Part shown: in pieces, positions 23,901-37,200 of the stretch
How the letters are laid out: each line of letters opens with the position of its first letter
Position numbering within the stretch: the stretch's first letter is position 1
Assembly: GCF_048771995.1 (NCBI RefSeq)
Contig: NC_133027.1
Coordinates: 8,428,001 to 8,492,000 of the forward strand
Reading direction: 5' to 3'
Origin: Taeniopygia guttata
Lineage: Eukaryota; Chordata; Aves; Passeriformes; Estrildidae
Length of the DNA: 64,000 nt
The notes under the pieces: generated by a model
Seen by the model: the letters and a program-made list of their open reading frames with translations, nothing else
Told to the model about the DNA's origin: nothing
Database searches by the model: none
Made by a program: the position numbers and the translations under genes

Positions 23901-26033
23901 GGTGTTGCTGGAAATATGAACAGATATGGATAATTAATTGTATTAGCAGTAAAAAAATAACTTTCAGCCTACTTAGTTATTGCAAAAATGGCTAACATTT
24001 GTATTTTTTACTCTTCCTGAAAACTTTAAATTATATTCAGTAGAAGATATTAAGAAAGCTATAGATCATTAAGCTGTTTTGCCTTTGCTGATGCTGAGAT
24101 AGCAGCAGAGCTCACTCTGAAAACATTTGAGTCAAAATTATGAAATAATTTTGTGACATCATCTGCGTTACTTTGAATTCTAGATGTAGAGAACTGTGAC
24201 TAAAATTACGATACTATTACAACAGCCTAAATTTTATATGTCTCATTTATATAACAGTGGTAGGAGTTTTGAAAGAAAAGTCTCGGGGAGCACATGTATT
24301 CATTTTAAGGAGATGTATTTGAACTAGAATATCTGTATTACATTAAATCAGTCCTCTGATTCAGAAATCATCACCAGCTACAAATGGTTTTGGCAAAAAC
24401 ATTTTTTTACTCTACCTAAGATTTTGTGCTAAGACTTTGAGAACATAACAGTTCCATCTTGTTCTGTCTTAATAAGGTATCAATTAATGCTTCTGCGAGG
24501 CTGTTTGCAGCAATGTAGGAGAAGTTCCCTGAAGAGCCCTGGGATAATGATCCTCACACAGGTACACACCCAGTGATGCCTTCGAGCACATTTCACCCTG
24601 GGACATTATTAATGTATTGAGGGAGCTGGTGGATTGAACAAAGTGTGCTGGCACAAATCAGTGTGCTCTAATCTTCCTTTCAGAGTAACAAAGAGGGCCA
24701 TGAACAATTCTACCTCAGTGTCTTGATGAGTTTATTAAGTTTTTTTTCTACAGCTGTAAAATTATTAGAAGGAACCATGAGATATCATCACAGCAGAAGA
24801 AAAAAATTTGAATGCAGGCAATGATGGATATTACTTACGTTATGTGCCAAAGAAACTGTTTCCCTCTTGTAATAGAGAGCCTGTTTGAAGCAACTGCCCA
24901 AAGATGGATCAAGGTAAGGCAGAAATGAAATTAGTGTGAAGGACAAAATACTGCAAAGGATTAAAAAAAAAAAAAAAATTACAATGTCTTTCAATACAGG
25001 GAGTCTTCTTTTTTACTCAAAACCACTCTTAACCTTGAGGCCCTCCTTTTTTGTTACTGGTTTATGTTATCTTTGCTTTATTTAGCATCCAGCCAAATGG
25101 TTTTGCCTCAGCTACAGTAAATATTAGAGAACTGCAGTCCTGGTAGTTGTGCACAGGGTGATGATATTGAGAATTGCAGCTAGATTGAGATGTGGCAGTC
25201 CTGCTAAGGAGCAAACAAGAACAAGAGGATGTCAAGCAACTGCTTCATTTTAGCCAGTGACTTTTGTACTTAATCAAGATCAGCTACAAAGGTTCCTGAA
25301 TGAGAGTTTCCATGCACCTGTAAAATCAAAATGGTAAGGAAAAAAGTAAGTTTTCCTAACTTTTAAACTACTAATGAGCAGTAATATCCAAGACTGTAAT
25401 ATGGCAGAGGAAGGTCATGTGGCAATTCTTGGACTGAAATTTAAACAGCCTATCATTTGAAAATCCTTGCATGTAAATGCTTCCATACAGGGACTAATTT
25501 AAAATAAACTTGACAGTGTTGAACAGTGTTAGTAACAGTGTTGAAGCTTCAGCTGAGTTGATTTCAATAGATCTAAAAAATAATTTTTTGAATAATGCTC
25601 ATGCAAGAATACTTTAAATTTTCTCTATGGATCATTCTGCTAGTTTAAAACTAAAAGAACCTGTCAATATTTATGATATTCATACATGTAATGAAGAATT
25701 ATTTTAACTGTTATTGTCCATTCTGAAAATAAAACCAAAATCAAGTCTAGAAATACTGCAAATTGTTTTTCTTATTATGTGACTTCTTCTTTTCAATATA
25801 TTCTAGTTCTTTCTTTATTATATTTAAGGCAGAAGCAATAAAAAGCAATTGTTTTCATGAAAGATGTGACTTATATACATTTCTTCAGAACTGTATTCAT
25901 GAGAACAATGCCCAGGAGATAGTTTAAAAGCTACATCATTTCAAGAAACACACACACCTTCAGTTTGTCTTGAATTCTGTACATTTTGGAGACATTATTT
26001 GATTTAACTGCACTGCTAATACACTTAAATGAG
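20965..26033. other. Unique non-coding sequence with one small hairpin
   Basis: No gene or mobile element is recognised. At 22790-22821 a perfect 10-bp inverted repeat (ggaagacctg / caggtcttcc) encloses a 12-base loop. At 25515-25545 'acagtgtt' occurs three times in a row with short spacers. The block at 24480-24620 is CpG-containing and non-repetitive and could be a conserved element, though the evidence is weak. Confidence 0.6.
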
Positions 26034-26068
26034 GTGTGTGTATGTGTGTGCATGTGTGTGTGTGTGTA
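26034..26068. repeat. (TG)n microsatellite, interrupted
   Basis: About 17 TG units with single interruptions (ta, ca). It is a short simple repeat. Confidence 0.93.
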
Positions 26069-26555
26069 ACATTTGCTGTTAATGAACAGGGACTTTTCTA
26101 CTGCAACACTTGATTATAGAGAGCAATTACAGAAAGAGCATGTCAAATACTTTATACTTTAGTCTGAAGATACAGTAAATCAAAAGGAAAACATCTTCCC
26201 CATGTTGGGCTCTGAACAGATATTTTGAGAGATTCCCAAAATAATAATTCCCAAAATAAATTGAACAATTATGAAGAAAGAAGTGGAAAAGAAGATTTGA
26301 AGGTATGAATGTTATCTATTTGCATATGGGACAAGGCACTTTTCTCCAGATAAATCACCAGTACCTTGCAAACTATAAGCGTTTTGAAGAATATATGGAT
26401 TCAGACAGATCTGGTATAATTTTAAAAATCTTCTAAATACTTGGCTCCCACTGATTTTAGTTGGAGCATGCCTGAATTTCTTTTGAGAATTCTGCACATT
26501 GTGTAGAAGAGTTTTAAATGATTTTTCTTCAAATAAGAAAATTATGTTAGTCAGA

Positions 26556-26632
26556 TGTATATGTATCCATATATTTATATATTTTATATATATATATATA
26601 TATAGCTATATATAATAGAAATATATATATTC
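26556..26632. repeat. (TA)n-rich microsatellite
   Basis: A pure TA core at about 26584-26604 is flanked by ATATTT and ATATAT blocks. It is a low-complexity AT repeat that can form cruciforms. Confidence 0.9.
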
Positions 26633-29600
26633 ATATTTTCAGAGCTGGGGACCAAAAGTATAATGTACAGTACATTAAACTAGGTGAAAAAAATGTACAA
26701 TTTTCATTGAAATTCAATATATGCACATTGACCCATAGTTCTTAGTAGAAGAGTTGAGAGTTTTTCTTTGTACATTACTTTATTAGTTTATCATTCAGAA
26801 AATAAATTGGAAACAACATATTTTGTATCTAATAAATACAAGTTTTAGCACACATTATGGAAAATTAGTTGAAATGTCATAACTTTATTAGAAATACTTA
26901 CAGTCTTTGGTTCTGGGCAGATCCTATTTGTCAAGTTTGGAAATAAATAGCATTAAGAACTGGATTTATCTCAGTACATGCAAACACCTACAATATTGAC
27001 AACTGTACTTGAGTGAGTGTCCATATGCTGCTTTTCAGGGGCATGGACAAAACTTCTCAGTAGAACTGAAGACATAATCAATTTAATCCTGAATGGACAT
27101 ATAAAAAAGACTGCAGAATATTTCTCCCTATATCTGTCCACTGACTAAAAAGGGACATCCATATGATAGGGGCAGAAAAAGGGTTAGGAAAGATAAGTGA
27201 CAGCATCCCCTGACAGGAGTAGGCTACATTTCCTTAAAATCAATCTGACATGCCTAATTAGCAATGCTTCATGGATGCTCTCATTTTACCATTTCTTTCC
27301 CTGCTTGGTGTGAGCCACTTCCATAATAAAGCTGGACTGGACTATTTGATTTTCAGTAATTTGCATTTAGAAATACCTTTGAAAAAAGTTTCTGGTAATG
27401 TGAGGCAAAATTCAGTTTATTAATTTTTATTTTTTTAGGAATATAGGATAATTTAGGAATAAGGAGAATTTATTATGGTATTGCATTTTAGAGATTTCTT
27501 TTATAAAAACAGACACCTGTATTTGGACCTAAAGTATTGTCTTTGGTCTTTTCTCTATTAACTTAAAGGATATCTTTGCCAGGCAAGAAAAATCACTCAC
27601 ACCTAGATGCCAGTCAATTGCTTTAAGAACTGCTGGAGAGTTTCATTTCTGAAGAATTCACTTTTTGGCTCTCAAAAGTGACAAATTGCCTAGCATGTAA
27701 CTTGAAAGATCATGTGGGAAAGTGAAATTTAGCACTATTTAAGATTTCCTGCCTGGAAAGAATTGATTTTTTCATTGCTGTAGAAGCTGAACTCAACATC
27801 AGGTTCATGTTCCAGTTTGAGCATTCACTATATAATGTTATTTGCTCTAAGAGTAGCATCAGACAGTCCTACTGGAGCTTGAAGATCCTTTTGTGCAGGG
27901 ATTACCTCTGCCTTTCCATTCTGCAAACATTCCAGAATTACATTCTAGATAAGACAAGGAAAGGATGGCTTTTTTATATAATTTCTCTGGAATTCTATGG
28001 CATTTATGAAGGGAATGAATCTGACTTCATGTTCATCAGAGCATGGTCTCAGGTTTTTGCAGGCACTTCCTATAGTGTTGATGGCTATTCCAAAACCAAC
28101 AACAGTAGTAACCAAGAAATCAAAAGAATAAATAGCTAGTTTAGCTAATCACAAAATATTCTAGCATAAATATTGTCTACAAAGTAATAAGTTAAATACC
28201 AAACCTTGGAAAAGCAATTCAAGCACTTAAAAAATGTCTCAGAACTTAGAAATTGGCAATTCAGTTTAAAAATGTCCATTTCACATGTTTTTGACTATAC
28301 AGCAGCACTCTCTGAAACATGAATATTATAGATTGACTAGTTTCATCTGTTATCTCCCACCAATATGTGACACACTATGTTCAGAAACAGACTTGATGAT
28401 GATGGTGATGGTGATGGTGATAGGTTGGGATTTGTAAATAATTTTATTGAATGCTGTCTGAAAAAATACCCTTATTTTGTACATACTGTTGGCATTTTCA
28501 TAGATGAAACAAACACCTGCATGCACAAACAGTCCTAGCCCACAGAAATGAAAAGTTTATGAGTTTGGACATCTGTGTTTGCTAACAGTTGTCACCATAA
28601 TTTAGAGAGTCTTGGAAAGTGAAGGGTTATGAAATTAATCTTGACACATATTTCTGAAGGTGAGTTTTTTTCTGTATTCTGTCTGCTGTATGTCAGTGTG
28701 TGTTTGTATATTTTATTTAAATGTACAATATATTAAGGCATAAACTATTATAATTTAAACATGGATACTATTTTCTATTTGTACAAGTCTAAATTTAGGA
28801 AGACATTTAAATATTTATCTATCATGCTTTCAATTATTTCACTTGCTGTATGTTAAATAATTTTCCAAAGCAAGAAAACTTTTTCTGTCTCAGGATCAAA
28901 CAGTCACTAGCTCTGCAGTTCTTTCTTTCTATAAATTGATACAATAAAGAATGCATATTTCTTCAAGGTCACACTAATGTTGTTCTACAAAATCCAGTGA
29001 TTTCATTGGCAAGTTAATTGATTTCCAGAGGAGAATCAAGAAATGACCAACTCATTAACTAGCAGAGCTTAACAGCCAGGATCCACTAGTTTGGACAGAG
29101 GAACAGAAAAAGTCACAGATGGAAAAATACAAAAACCAAGTAAACAGGAGATGTTGCAGCCAACAGCTCCAGTCATTGCTCAGTTTTCTCCAACTTTTAC
29201 TTTAAGGCCTTAAAGAAGGATTTTTAACCTCATCCCTTTTCATTTAAAGTGGCAAATATATAGTGGTAAAGCAAATATAGAAAATGTTACATTGGTATGA
29301 GAGCAGGTTTGTTTATTAAGTCAAAGCAAAATGTTGATTTATACTAAGAACATAAAAGCAAAGGGGAGATGATTACAGCTTCCCTTTGGCTGCTCAGTTT
29401 CTAATAATCTTCTACATGTAATGAGACTGGGGAATGGAGAAACCTTTTCCTGACAATGCTGGCAGCAGGATAACTTCTACATGCTATTGATTTTTCTTCA
29501 TTGATTGTAATCTTCCTCTTCCTGAGCGTCTGTCTTTGCTTCTCTGACATATTGAGCACTGAATAGTCCCTGAGTAATTCTTGAACAGTTTGGGATCATT

Positions 29601-29839
29601 TTTATTTTCACAGGACAGTTGAGACCAATGGAGTGATTTATGTGTACTTTGTAAGGCAAAACAAAACAGTACTTCTCTGTGAATAACTATGGACACAAAG
29701 ATTATGGCTTTTTTTTTAAAGCATCCCCTCTTCCCTCCTGTCCAACCCCCCCCTTTACTTCCACACTCCAATAATTTCATAAGTATCTGCCAGATCATGT
29801 AGAGGAGAACACTAAAGCATAAACAGCTCTCACAGCTGT
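26633..29839. other. Unique non-coding sequence
   Basis: No gene is recognised. The 110-codon frame at 27807-28139 is the longest on the + strand here. It is rich in Ile, Ser, Tyr and Phe without domain resemblance and has no splice context. A GATGGT microsatellite lies at 28393-28422. Confidence 0.6.
28393..28422 (+). repeat. (GAT)n/(GATGGT)n microsatellite
   Basis: Three GAT-type units pass into three GATGGT units. It is a short hexamer-type simple repeat. Confidence 0.9.
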
Positions 29840-30060
29840 GATTTCAGCCATGATTGATGATGAAATACCGCTGGAGAGATAGCAGGAAAATGAATATTTA
29901 TTAATGATATAAAGTGCCGCTGGTTTAAAATCCAGCAAGATCCATCATTTTATATCCATGGGATGTATGGATTGAAAGCAGAATGTTCAATAAAAAGAGC
30001 CAAATACCTTAGTCAAAACATAAGTAATTCCAGTGGGCTGCTGATTGAATTCCTGTCCTA
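29840..30060. promoter_or_regulatory. Candidate conserved non-coding element
   Basis: The block is non-repetitive and carries two 'ccgctgg' heptamers (near 29868 and 29917), a TGATTGAT motif at 29851-29858 of the PBX/MEIS type, and TTAATGA homeodomain-type sites near 29900. Clusters like this in AT-rich deserts are typical of developmental enhancers. Motifs this short occur by chance, so the call is an inference from texture only. Confidence 0.2.
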
Positions 30061-31406
30061 AAGTGAGCTAACCATAGTGGTTTTCATAAAGATTTTATTC
30101 CCACTTTAGCTGCCATTAAGATTACATGAATAGTAGATCATATAGAAAAAATTTGCAGTAGCAATAGTTTCAGCATATTATAAAAACACATAGCTATCCA
30201 CAACTATCATCCACATACTAACATGCAATTTACAATCATTTTCTGCAAAGGCTCTGCAATTGTTTGATGTGTAACAGTTGGCTTTTTCTGCCATGACTTC
30301 ATTAGCTTTCATTTTATGAAGCTGATAGGTCAGATAACCTGTACCACACCGCTACAGGCAGCTTTGCATATTTTTTTTATTCACAGCAGAATTTTGCTCT
30401 GAATGATCCCAGTCTTTCAGAAGTTAAATAAGACAATTTCTGGCTTATCTGATATGCAAAATAGATTTTTTAAAAATTTTATTTTGCAAAAGGAAAAAGC
30501 AATACAAAGCAATCCTTGTGTCTTTTTTATAATGCAGCACGATTAGGAAGTATTGTCCTGTGTTTATTCTTTTTGGCCTCTGATGTTTTTGCAGTCTGTT
30601 ATATGGGATGAGCCTGTTCAGACAGTAAAAAATGTAGCTGATGTGTTGACAGCAAAGGAGAAATTGACTGATGGAATTCAGCTGCATAATTTAAAATACA
30701 GCTTTCAAGTCAGGCTGGAAGTTCCAGAATGTTAAACTTCAGCTAATGGATAGTGCTGAGAAAGACAGGGTTCAGAGGAAGTCTAAAAATAGATCAAAAA
30801 CAGACTCATGGCTAAAAATGCAAGAAAAATGTTTATTTACTTTGTTTGGGAGAAAGAAATATAAAATTTCTTAAAATATAAAAAGTAAGCATATAATTGT
30901 TTCTGTCGGCATATGGACAGTAAGAAACAATGCACACGCTCTACACACAAGAGAAGAATCATTATGTTGAATAAAATTAACAGCAAACAATGGAGAGGAA
31001 GTAATCTCTTCCCTTGGGTTACCATTGGCCTTGTAACAAAGCTTCACCAGATCATTGTTCAGGTTCATTGTTGTTTCACATGTTCACAGCTCTCAGTGGA
31101 AAGCCACTCACCTTTGCATTTGTTATTGTGTTACCTGGGCTTTAGAGTTGCCTGAATAATGAGCACAAGGGCAGGGACTGGGGCAAGAAGGTAGAAAAAG
31201 GGGAAAAAGCTTTGGTAGCTAAATCCCTGGACAGCAGATGATGTCTCTTGTGCTCAGAGTGAGGGTTAGCAGCTCCTGCTGCCAAGACTTGCAAAGAAAG
31301 GTCTGGTGCACCTTTCTGGATCACAGGTGGAGAAAGAATGTGAAAGTCACATTTTTAAAAATAAACATGCTATTTATTGCCCTTTTGCCATACAGTCTCA
31401 TTAAAA
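30061..31406. other. Unique non-coding sequence
   Basis: Nothing recognised. A T-rich 'gatgtttttgcag' at 30583 precedes a 44-codon open stretch. It looks like an acceptor, but no donor or protein similarity supports an exon. Confidence 0.6.
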
Positions 31407-31476
31407 AAACCAAACCAAACCAAACCAAACCAAACCAAACCAAACCAAACCAAACCAAACAAAAAAAAAAAAAAAA
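31407..31476 (+). repeat. (AAACC)n pentanucleotide repeat with A run
   Basis: Nearly 11 perfect AAACC units occupy 31407-31460, followed by 16 A. The perfection suggests a recently expanded, probably length-variable array. It is not the telomere repeat (TTAGGG). Confidence 0.96.
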
Positions 31477-34159
31477 GGAATTAAAAGGTTAAAAAGAAGA
31501 AATTGTTGTAGCACAAAGAATTATTACAAAAGCAAATGAACCATACACAGCTTTATTTGTCCTGAGTACTGAGCAAGCATTTTGCCATTACTGCTTTTCC
31601 AAGGCATTCCCAGTAGGTGCAGTGTGCAGGGAAAGTTAGAAGTACCTTTTCTGAAAAACACTCACTCCTACGTGAGATACAGAATTAAGTTAGCACACAT
31701 TTGGGGAAGAATAATGATGGTGATATGTTTTCATATAAGAAGATCAGAACATTTCCTTCAGGCAAGTAAACATATATTGCAGGTGAACTGAAAGACAAAA
31801 ATTAACCAATACTCATAATGACAAGGTTTCTGATTAATTTTGTCTAATGCATCTGCTGGGATTCGGATTGTTCTTCAAACACCAGAGTCCCACTCTGCTT
31901 ATGTGGATAATGCCCTAGAGTATACTTTCCATTTTCCCACTGCTTGTCTGGATGGATATACATCCTCAGGCTGCTCTACTGGTTCTGGGTGGCCAGGTGG
32001 GCTCTTAGAGGTAGATTCATCAGGTAGCTGATGGCCTCAGGGGCATTCCTCCTTCCTGGGCTGGTAGTTGCAATGTTTCTACAATTCTGTGTCACTAGGA
32101 CAGGTAAGTAGAGGGGTACATGTACACACACATGCACACCCCAAATATAAACAGGACTGGCCACACACACACCAGCAGAGAGAGGAAAGAGAATATCTGC
32201 CACACACATAATGACACTCAGCACTTTTGGTCCTTCACCTGTATGTTACACATGAGGTTTTGGAGTACCAATGTAGGTTTTTTAAGCACACCATGACAAT
32301 TTCTTCTCAGACCAAAAGTCCACTTCTCTTGCCTCCCATACTTAGTCCTGTAGAAAACCATCTCCCTTAGTATTCAAAATCCACATGGGAGAATTGCAAT
32401 GCCAATTCCAGCTTTGAAGGACTTTGGCTCATATTTGAATATTCCATCACTTTGAATAAATTTCAGCTTGCATCATTCAGCATCTGTCTAACCCTGGAAG
32501 TACCTACAGTCACAAATGAGTCTTTCCGGTCAGCCCGAATTTCCTTCAGTTCCCTTATTGAATTGTAATTTGGAAAATATGTCCCACCACTATTTGCATC
32601 TCAGCTGAGGAACTCGGAGAGCTTGTACAAAATGATTTTGTCTCAGGCTCTTTTTTTATTAGGTGAAACATTTGTCTGGATCCTTGTGCATTTACAGATA
32701 AATGTGTAAGGAAGTGTAAATCCCTCATATTCTCTTAATTCTCTCCCGAAAATGAATAGACTAATTTTCTGCCCTTCCAGACTTCAAACTCCTGCATTTT
32801 TGTCTGCAGGCTTAAACAGGCAAGATGAGAAGAGATCCATTGCACTTTGAGGGACAGAAAATTATTTCCTGTCCACATATCCTTATGAGAGCAAATTTTT
32901 TTTAAAAAAAGGAGACAAGAAAAGTGTAGACACTTTTCCAGGCTGTACTTCTGCAGGAGGCTGAAATGTACCTGCAGAGAGGCTGAAACTGCTTCCTGAC
33001 ATAGATGGTCAGAGAGGCAACTTTTCAAGGTATTTCAGCATTTCCAGAAATATAACAGAAAGGGAGATGGGCAGCTGGCCATAAGGGAAATGGATACTCT
33101 AGAGGCTAAAGATCTGCAGTGGGAAAACTGAATGTTAAACTATTTCTCAGCCTGAGCAAAAGGTGTCCAGCTAACTTGGGATAATTTCCTTCTCTATGCC
33201 TATATTTTCCCACTTACTAAGACAACTGTAGTAAAAGTCAAAGAAAGAGAAGTATAAAGAAAATCCAGTAGGATGCAAGGTCTAAAGGTATTAATACTTT
33301 CAAAGCTCTAATAATGAAAATCTGGCAGTTTTATTCATTATGCTTACATATGGGTATGAAACATCAGATTTCAGTAATGAACTGGTTAATAATATGAAAA
33401 ATAAAGCAATAGAAGTGGAAGTAATGAAGCTGGTTAAGATTCTCTTGCTTCTCACAGGGGAAAAAAGGGCTTTATTGTGATTCAAGCAGAGCAGCAGATT
33501 TCAAGCATTTGATACTAGCAGGTAATGGGAAATTACCCAGGTTTTTCCTCTATTTCTGCTCCAGCATCTTAAATTTAGCACCCTACATCATTCTATTTCA
33601 TGAGCTCTGACACTTGGTAAACGGGTTTAAAAACTTTAAAAAGAAGGAAAAAAATCCCATAAATTCCTTTTGTTTTGAACTATTATAATCACAATTTTCT
33701 GAAAGCAGTATCTGTGTCCTGGGCTGAAGGTTTGTTACAATGGCATGTCACATCTGGATTGATCAACCATATAATATCGTTTGACTGGCAGCAGCAGTGC
33801 CAGTTTGAGGAAAGGCACCTCTAACTGAGGCAGCAATTCCAAACACATTTCTTCTCCCAGTGTATTACATGTGCACCTCTGCCTCTTGGGCTCTGTATTG
33901 CTCCTTTGGCTGGTGGGTTCATAAAAATCAGGCTTTAGTAAGGGAATATCCACACTGCTGCCAAGGTCTTCAGGAACAGAGCCTTTATAGAAGTAGCTTA
34001 TCTATCTTTAATCTACATTTCTTGGGTAAAATCCCTGGATTGAATGTATTAAAATAGCCAGGTTTGGGAGACAGTATTAAAATCATTAGTAAAGCTGTGA
34101 AAACCACCCAAACCAAAACATGCTTGTGGAGAGCTGTGGAATCTTCCCTTCATTCAGTG
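31477..34159. other. Unique non-coding sequence
   Basis: No gene or mobile element is recognised. A CA-rich patch lies at 32124-32175. Short open frames on both strands have no family resemblance. Confidence 0.6.
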
Positions 34160-34280
34160 CATGAGGATTAAATATTTACACTTCACGAGAAAAGCAGTCT
34201 GATCTAATCGGCGCAGCTGCCTGTATTTACCTTTTCTCCAGCACGTTTCTTGCTGCATACTGGCTACCAGCATTTGCTTT
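34160..34280. promoter_or_regulatory. Candidate conserved non-coding element
   Basis: Four CpG (34186, 34209, 34212, 34244) fall within 60 bases in an otherwise CpG-poor window, around an E-box (cagctg at about 34214) and a GATCTAATC sequence. Retained CpG in an AT-rich desert can mark constrained sequence. There is no direct proof. Confidence 0.2.
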
Positions 34281-37200
34281 TAAGGTAGGTAAGGACCATT
34301 TATATGAACCATTCCTGAAAGGAACCAGACAAATGTTTTTATAAATTGTGGAGGCCACAACTACCTTTTAAGGGGCAAACTTTAAGCTGGTTTCACTTTT
34401 ACTTATGGAGTTCACACAGCGCATTAATTCTAGATGCACATTTTGTGCCACTGTAGACAAATTGGGGGCTCCTAAAGCGATGAAAAATTTATTAAAAAAA
34501 ATTTACCCACAATCTCTTGTTAAAGACAAATTTAAACAATGATTTAAGTATTTCAAATTACTAGTCTTTGAGATAATATTGTAGCCCTAAAGTTTAGGAA
34601 GTATATTCTGTGTTATTCCTTTATGTGTAAAACTGCTCAATCAGTTCTTCAATCCAAGAAGCAGAATGAAACAATAGAATTTAAGTGACGGAGACAAATT
34701 GCTCAGAGTAAACAGTCATGTTGAAAAGTCCCCTCTAATCCAGATGATGACAGATAAACCAGACCACTTGGTGTATGATGAATAAAGTCTGCATTCCAGC
34801 TCTTAATTAACACAGTGAAATTGCAGGAAAGGTTGACATCCACTTGGGGTAAGATTCATCTCATCTGACTTTAGACACCTACAAAGCAGACATCTCCATC
34901 TAAATGGCTGTCTAGACTTCTTCTTTAGCTGATGAAGAGGAATAAGAGGAATAGACACTTCCAGAGCTTTTTAATTTTTTTTCCTTGTCATTTTGCCTCC
35001 TTTCCAACATAAAGATGAAATTAGCTGAGCTCTGGATGTGGCAATTTTTCTCAATCAGGTATGAAAGGAGTATATTCACTGGCATCATTGATGCAAATGT
35101 CTGCACGGCAGGCATTTGTATTTAGCAAGATGAATCATACTGACAGTCTGTATGATTTTAACTCTTCTCCATCCTTTCTGATATAAAATTATTTTTACTT
35201 GCATTGACACAAAATGAGAGAATGTCATTTCAGAAAGCCATATGCATGGCAATACACATGGACCAAGGCAAGAAGGAGTTGAAATGGAAGGAACCTGCAG
35301 TTTTCAGTGTTACAGTTATTTCTGCTTTGGAGGTATCAAAAAAAGGGAAATTGCTATATTTTCTACCCTTCAGCTCTTCTAATCTATACTGCTAACAAAT
35401 CAGATAGTTGCAGTAAGACAGAAATAAAATGTATATACAGCATATTCCCAATCAAATTTGGAAATCTTGACATTTAAGGAAATTACATTTCATTTCCGTG
35501 ACACAGTTTTAAAAGTGCAAGTGAAATTTCCCAGTTTTATTTTTAAATCAGAAGGCAAGACCTTACAAATATATTTCAAACAATGTTAGTTTTGCATTTA
35601 AATAGTAAAAACTGATGAGTTAAGACAGCAAAAATAGCAGGATTCAGAGGTGAGCCTTAAAAATTAGTAAATGCTTCTGCTATCATTTCTAGATAAATCC
35701 TATTTTGGCCAACATATATGTTCATCATAATAGCATCTTTAGTATTATCAGCATATTTTTTACTTTTTTTTTTTTTTTTTTTTAAGGCTTTCTTTCCTTC
35801 TCCTTCATGCATTTGTAGGATGGATATGTGTTTCAAAGACACTGATTAATCTCCAATTTGGTAATTTTAATTATCTGTCTGGGAAATTTTAAATAAATAT
35901 GTTAAAAATTAATAAGGATTTTCTGTAAATTTTAATTTAAAAATTGCTGTCCAGGACCCTCAAGTTTTCCTAACACCAGGGAGGCAGCACATACTCATCC
36001 CACTCTTTCTCTGCAGAGTCAAACCATGTATCCCTGTGTCTTGAGGAACTGTCTGTAGTCATCAGCACAGCCCAGCTCAGAAAGCACATTTTGATATCTG
36101 CCAGAACCCTCAGATTTAAATTTTTGACTGAAAGCATGGAATTTCAAGGATTTCACTTCTGGGTGTTGTTTGTGGCAGAGACTTATTTCTGCTCAGAAAT
36201 TGAGATGAGTCTCTCCCTGTCCCTCAGAAGAGCAGGGCCAAGCTGGAATGGTGCAGCTTTCTTCTCCCTGTGTGATAAGTACAGGTGCCTAATAGGAAAA
36301 TGGCAATTATAGCAGCCTTATGGGCAAATATTTTATTTTAATGCTTGCAATGTGGTCAGATGCCATGGTATAAATAACAGCACGAACAAACAGCTATAAC
36401 GGCACTAATGACCTTGTGAGACAGTTTGCAAATTGAAAGGAATTTCAGCTTGCTCCTTATTCAGTCTTTCAAAGAAACTGCACTTACCTTCCTTCTGTGA
36501 GAGAAAGGAGACAGAAAGTGTGCTCTTTATAGGCACCAGGACCCTCATGGGATGTAGAAAATTATGCATAATGGAGCTGTCAAGAATCTTTCATATTTAG
36601 ACAAGAAGCTGACATATCTTTGGCTTTTTGCCAGATCTTAGAAATGCTATCATTTAGAAGGTGAAAAGCATGTGCGTTTTTTTTCTTCATATCCAATAGC
36701 TTTCCTTTTTTTGGCTGACCATAACTCTGCGAATATTAAATCAGCTGGGAAAAGAATATTTCAACACAGGTAGGACCAAAACACTCAGTAATTTTCTTTA
36801 GACAACATCTAGTACAACTGTATGCTCTGTTCTCCAAGCCAAGTTTGAGAGACACAGCAAAAAAAAAAAAAAGCATCATGCTCTTTTTTTTTCACCACTA
36901 TGCTGCAGAAATTATTAATTTTTTCAGACTGTTTATCTCTCACTTATCTATTTCAGTTTGAAGAAAAATATTGCCAGCACTTTTCTTACTGAGGGGCTGC
37001 AGGATGGCTCTGGGTCACCTTGCAGACATATTGCTGAAGATTGATATTAATTACCAGTCTGTTACTATACCTGTATTGTTCAGAGATGTCTGATGGCTGG
37101 AACTTCATTGTGCAAATAGAACTAGTAAAGGAATATCTTGATAACTGCAGGATATGATGTTTCCTTGTGAAGTCTGAAAATTCAAGGCATTTCCTTGTGA

